NCBI GenBank assembly: GCA_947564735.1
Contig: CANOEC010000027.1
Coordinates: 1-54,727 of the forward strand
Source: an uncultured Lachnospiraceae bacterium
GTDB lineage: Bacteria; Bacillota; Clostridia; Lachnospirales; Lachnospiraceae
Direction of reading: 5' to 3'
DNA: 54,727 nt
The position numbers were made by a program, and so were the translations under genes. The notes under the pieces are model-generated. The model searched no databases and was not told the origin of the DNA. It was given only the letters and a program-made list of their open reading frames with translations. Below are positions 53,901 through 54,727 of this stretch, one piece after another. Numbering within the stretch: the stretch's first letter is position 1; every line of letters starts with the position of its first letter.

Positions 53901-54357
53901 CGCGGAACATTACTGGTATGACATTGGCGTGGAGACGGCCGGGTACAGCCCGGACGCGGAGAAAGTCTTTATGCTGTTTTCCGTTTATATGAAAACGATG
54001 TTCGGGATTGCCACGGACTCCATGAATGAAGAGTACACGCAGGCGGTCTGCTGGTATATGGAAAAAAATCTGCTGGACCAGCCTTGCATAGGGCAGGCGC
54101 TTGCGGGGAACACCGAGGATAATATCCTGTGCGGCGTCATCCGGGAATTTCATGAGGATATGGAGAAGCTGCTGAACCTTACCTACGCGAACCATCCCTA
54201 TAACAGGGTCAAAAGCAGGATGGCGGATAAGATGGGGATCAATTCGGTTCTGGCAAGTGTCGGCGCGATCGTTGGAGCGGGAGAGTACGCGGTGGACTTT
54301 GAGCCGGAGGCGCTTGCGGAGACATTTGAAGAGATGCGGCATGTGCTGTATCGGTGA
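50962..54357 (+). CDS. Hint-domain and double LamG-like giant protein
   Basis: The 1131-residue protein has AAAGGGGAAG before the ATG. Residues 1-390 are a beta-rich domain of unknown family. A Hint (hedgehog/intein) domain spans about 397-515: Cys397 opens it (GCLGENTKVRMADGSKRPI), His460 is in the SSMHPVLTDRGL block, and GNLIADGMISGD with Asn511 closes it. Two LamG-like concanavalin folds follow, about 575-715 and 780-935 (FSVYVKCYI, SGTWQDLIVTYDASSRRLSVY). A helical C-terminus of ~150 residues ends in a DMEKLLNLTYANHPYNRVK-type helix pair. The Hint domain ends in Asn-Leu, not Asn-Cys/Ser/Thr, so it is not a splicing intein; self-cleavage is more likely. It is the last gene of the set. Confidence 0.82.
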   Translation: MEGKFRTIGNLMAGRAGRTELDLANAEHREAFYHHLGVTGEVQKDRMKEKYPALYQAIEGFCACTAKNAAPKDDYQDKYTLRAEQVKSEGGADDSIKSVAEASTLEQKEFIGVRVDVYNEKEDKEHQYPVYTDDNFECSTQKLLADFMSGTVIVDEPTPFTAVATYMVVNRDGSLAAPICIPVGLGVSNNTIVNEKKAYHPKRLYSKTPGQCIVCYNREAAPSDKADYSYSDVIVKKEEGKQWLSVHLPFAGYIKLNPQFRFLQFMDQQTEIMISIKGQEGACSYPDKDVFKNVFKIKDDVLYWNFKEDRELGKIEDSFPKKTGGYDYENWNNTLLAERVSNNVLVSFYAKVAFSVCLASDESGKNPIPHHVLFCSDAISGTGSVEKMDYICLWWGCLGENTKVRMADGSKRPIREIGQGDKVKLEDGRETVVDAVLSGREDTVVHIVTQKHELLASSMHPVLTDRGLVRAKDLNAADRIATEDGYESVQGAYEEAYRGMVYNLQLREPGNLIADGMISGDFDAQQSELPYEREPEEWKPYYPSPVADDLAMLLAHRRPQQCNAAENMAAKPYYACRFADEEGGSAVLKLKGTGALGDGPLCLEFWMYIEGESRELFSQESGFRIQADGNELVIMADEAHVYTVRFQVPLRGAWNQIFLASDGQQLHVGINGFETDSFALEGRLLDPDCDLVIGRHFTGYIRRIILYRAYIETGVLRRRMFQNICSGDMEHLAAFLDGIAETLKDVGPYRLKVLRGASCHRVAAVGGFVPAKGHGASLPNGRVRLTGKERSDFSVYVKCYILPHGGAKSVLWSNGDFHHPGAVWLYFEGESELKIKYGDTVYEVGIQADSGTWQDLIVTYDASSRRLSVYQNGALTGDFFSVEPLHGMRENSFCVGNGWDGVRDYPAAALFTTAAVYHEPMGGQKAAQLYVSQPFVLDPQLAVLFGFENGNGMEYLSGQQIFAAGDEWTVCPDISTYPLSAEHYWYDIGVETAGYSPDAEKVFMLFSVYMKTMFGIATDSMNEEYTQAVCWYMEKNLLDQPCIGQALAGNTEDNILCGVIREFHEDMEKLLNLTYANHPYNRVKSRMADKMGINSVLASVGAIVGAGEYAVDFEPEALAETFEEMRHVLYR

Positions 54358-54427
54358 CAGGAAACCGCGAATCCGTTTTAAAGAAACCACCATTCTGGAA
54401 GAGAAAAGCATTAACATATATTTTTTG

Positions 54428-54470
54428 GAATGTAAGCATACAGCGTAACGTAAGGTGTATGCTTACATTC
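54428..54470 (+). repeat. 15-bp inverted repeat upstream of an IS21-type remnant
   Basis: GAATGTAAGCATACA (54428-54442) and its exact complement (54456-54470) flank a 13-base loop. AAGGAGGG follows at 54472. It may be the transcript end of the gene set or a control hairpin belonging to the insertion element. Confidence 0.7.
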
Positions 54471-54487
54471 TAAGGAGGGTCATTACC

Positions 54488-54673
54488 ATGGCCAAATATC
54501 GAGAGATTCTGAGATTGTCAAATCACGGTCTCAGCCAGATGCGGTGTCCCCAAGAAAACGGTCAATCGCGGGCTTGTCAACTCGACACTAATTTACCATT
54601 AAAATTGCATGGGCTTAGCACTAATTTACCATGCTATCCACGAAATTATGCGGATTTCCGGGGTTTTCATTAA
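54488..54673 (+). pseudogene. remnant of IS21-family transposase gene istA
   Basis: After an intact AAGGAGGG site, the frame encodes MAKYREILRLSNHGLSQ, the characteristic start of IS21 IstA helix-turn-helix proteins. It then shifts: another frame near 54546-54585 encodes VPKKTVNRGLVNS, the expected continuation (normally SCGVPKKTV), so part of the motif has been deleted. Within 100 bases the sequence passes into terminal-repeat-like DNA (54586-54632). The element is therefore internally deleted, with istB absent. Confidence 0.65.
54586..54632. mobile_element. tandem terminal repeats of a deleted IS21-type element
   Basis: CACTAATTTACCAT occurs at 54586-54599 and again at 54619-54632. IS21-type elements often carry such short repeated motifs near each end, where the transposase binds. 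Its presence just after the broken istA start indicates that a right end has been joined to a left end by deletion. Confidence 0.5.
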
Positions 54674-54727
54674 AAAAAGTCTGCAAATAAAAGTCAAGCA
54701 GAAATTGAAGAACTTTGAAAATTTTAT

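Noticed and set aside
37983-54357. Contractile injection system (eCIS, T6SS or R-type tailocin)
   Set aside because: The gene set is large and structural, but no sheath, tube, baseplate gp25-like, spike/VgrG or AAA+ ATPase gene could be recognised.
53551-54417. Minus-strand open frame of 288 codons
   Set aside because: It is antisense to the LamG-like region of the last large gene and is Arg/His-rich without domain signs, as expected of a shadow frame in GC-rich DNA.
1-54727. CRISPR array, tRNA, rRNA or prophage
   Set aside because: No regularly spaced repeats, no cloverleaf-like or rRNA-like sequence, and no integrase or capsid genes were seen on reading both strands.

Overview
The window reads as chromosomal DNA of a Gram-positive anaerobe of the class Clostridia, most likely family Lachnospiraceae. 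The basis is the strong AGGAGG-type ribosome binding sites, the rho / rpmE / DUF1385 / prmC / prfA gene order, and the family content: DUF975, DUF4364, DUF5722, DUF6718, DUF4179, a RACo-like ATPase and a CspB-like subtilase. This assignment is inference. No rRNA, tRNA, CRISPR array or prophage module was seen.

Positions 1-16043 are ordinary core and regulatory DNA. They hold the 3' end of a RACo-like ATPase gene, a DUF975 membrane protein with a VanRS-like two-component pair, a polysaccharide deacetylase, rarA, and a membrane-anchored DUF5722 protein. A minus-strand group follows (malic enzyme, TIGR01212 radical SAM protein, DUF4364 protein), then rho, rpmE, DUF1385, prmC and prfA on the plus strand.

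Positions 16037-24892 are a more AT-rich accessory stretch. A RelA/SpoT-domain gene overlaps a small DUF6718 gene and is bracketed by a 49-bp direct repeat that starts at the prfA stop codon. Two small coupled genes follow. Next is a type I restriction-modification locus (hsdM, hsdS, hsdR) that carries a UPF0175/DUF3368 toxin-antitoxin pair between hsdM and hsdS. hsdR is broken by a one-base frameshift between its ATP-binding and DEAD-like motifs.

Positions 25050-35602 are regulatory. An ECF-like sigma factor and a DUF4179 protein precede an ABC transporter with a large FtsX-type permease and its own response regulator and histidine kinase, in a BceAB-RS-like layout. After these come a PAS/GAF/GGDEF protein, endonuclease III (nth), and a minus-strand AraC regulator.

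Positions 35765-54357 are the most unusual part. A subtilase is followed by seven large co-directional genes, about 16.4 kb in all, most of them overlapping or closely spaced, behind a single recognisable promoter and a folded leader. They encode a 1351-aa DUF6603-like protein, three large proteins of unknown family (466, 278 and 1168 aa), an Ig-like/beta-propeller-like protein, a metallo-beta-lactamase-fold hydrolase with a long N-terminal extension, and a 1131-aa protein with a Hint autoprocessing domain and two LamG-like domains. None shows a signal peptide or clear membrane anchor, and no ATPase, sheath, spike or secretion gene is present. It looks like an uncharacterised intracellular multi-protein system. 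A hairpin and a gutted IS21-type element close the window.
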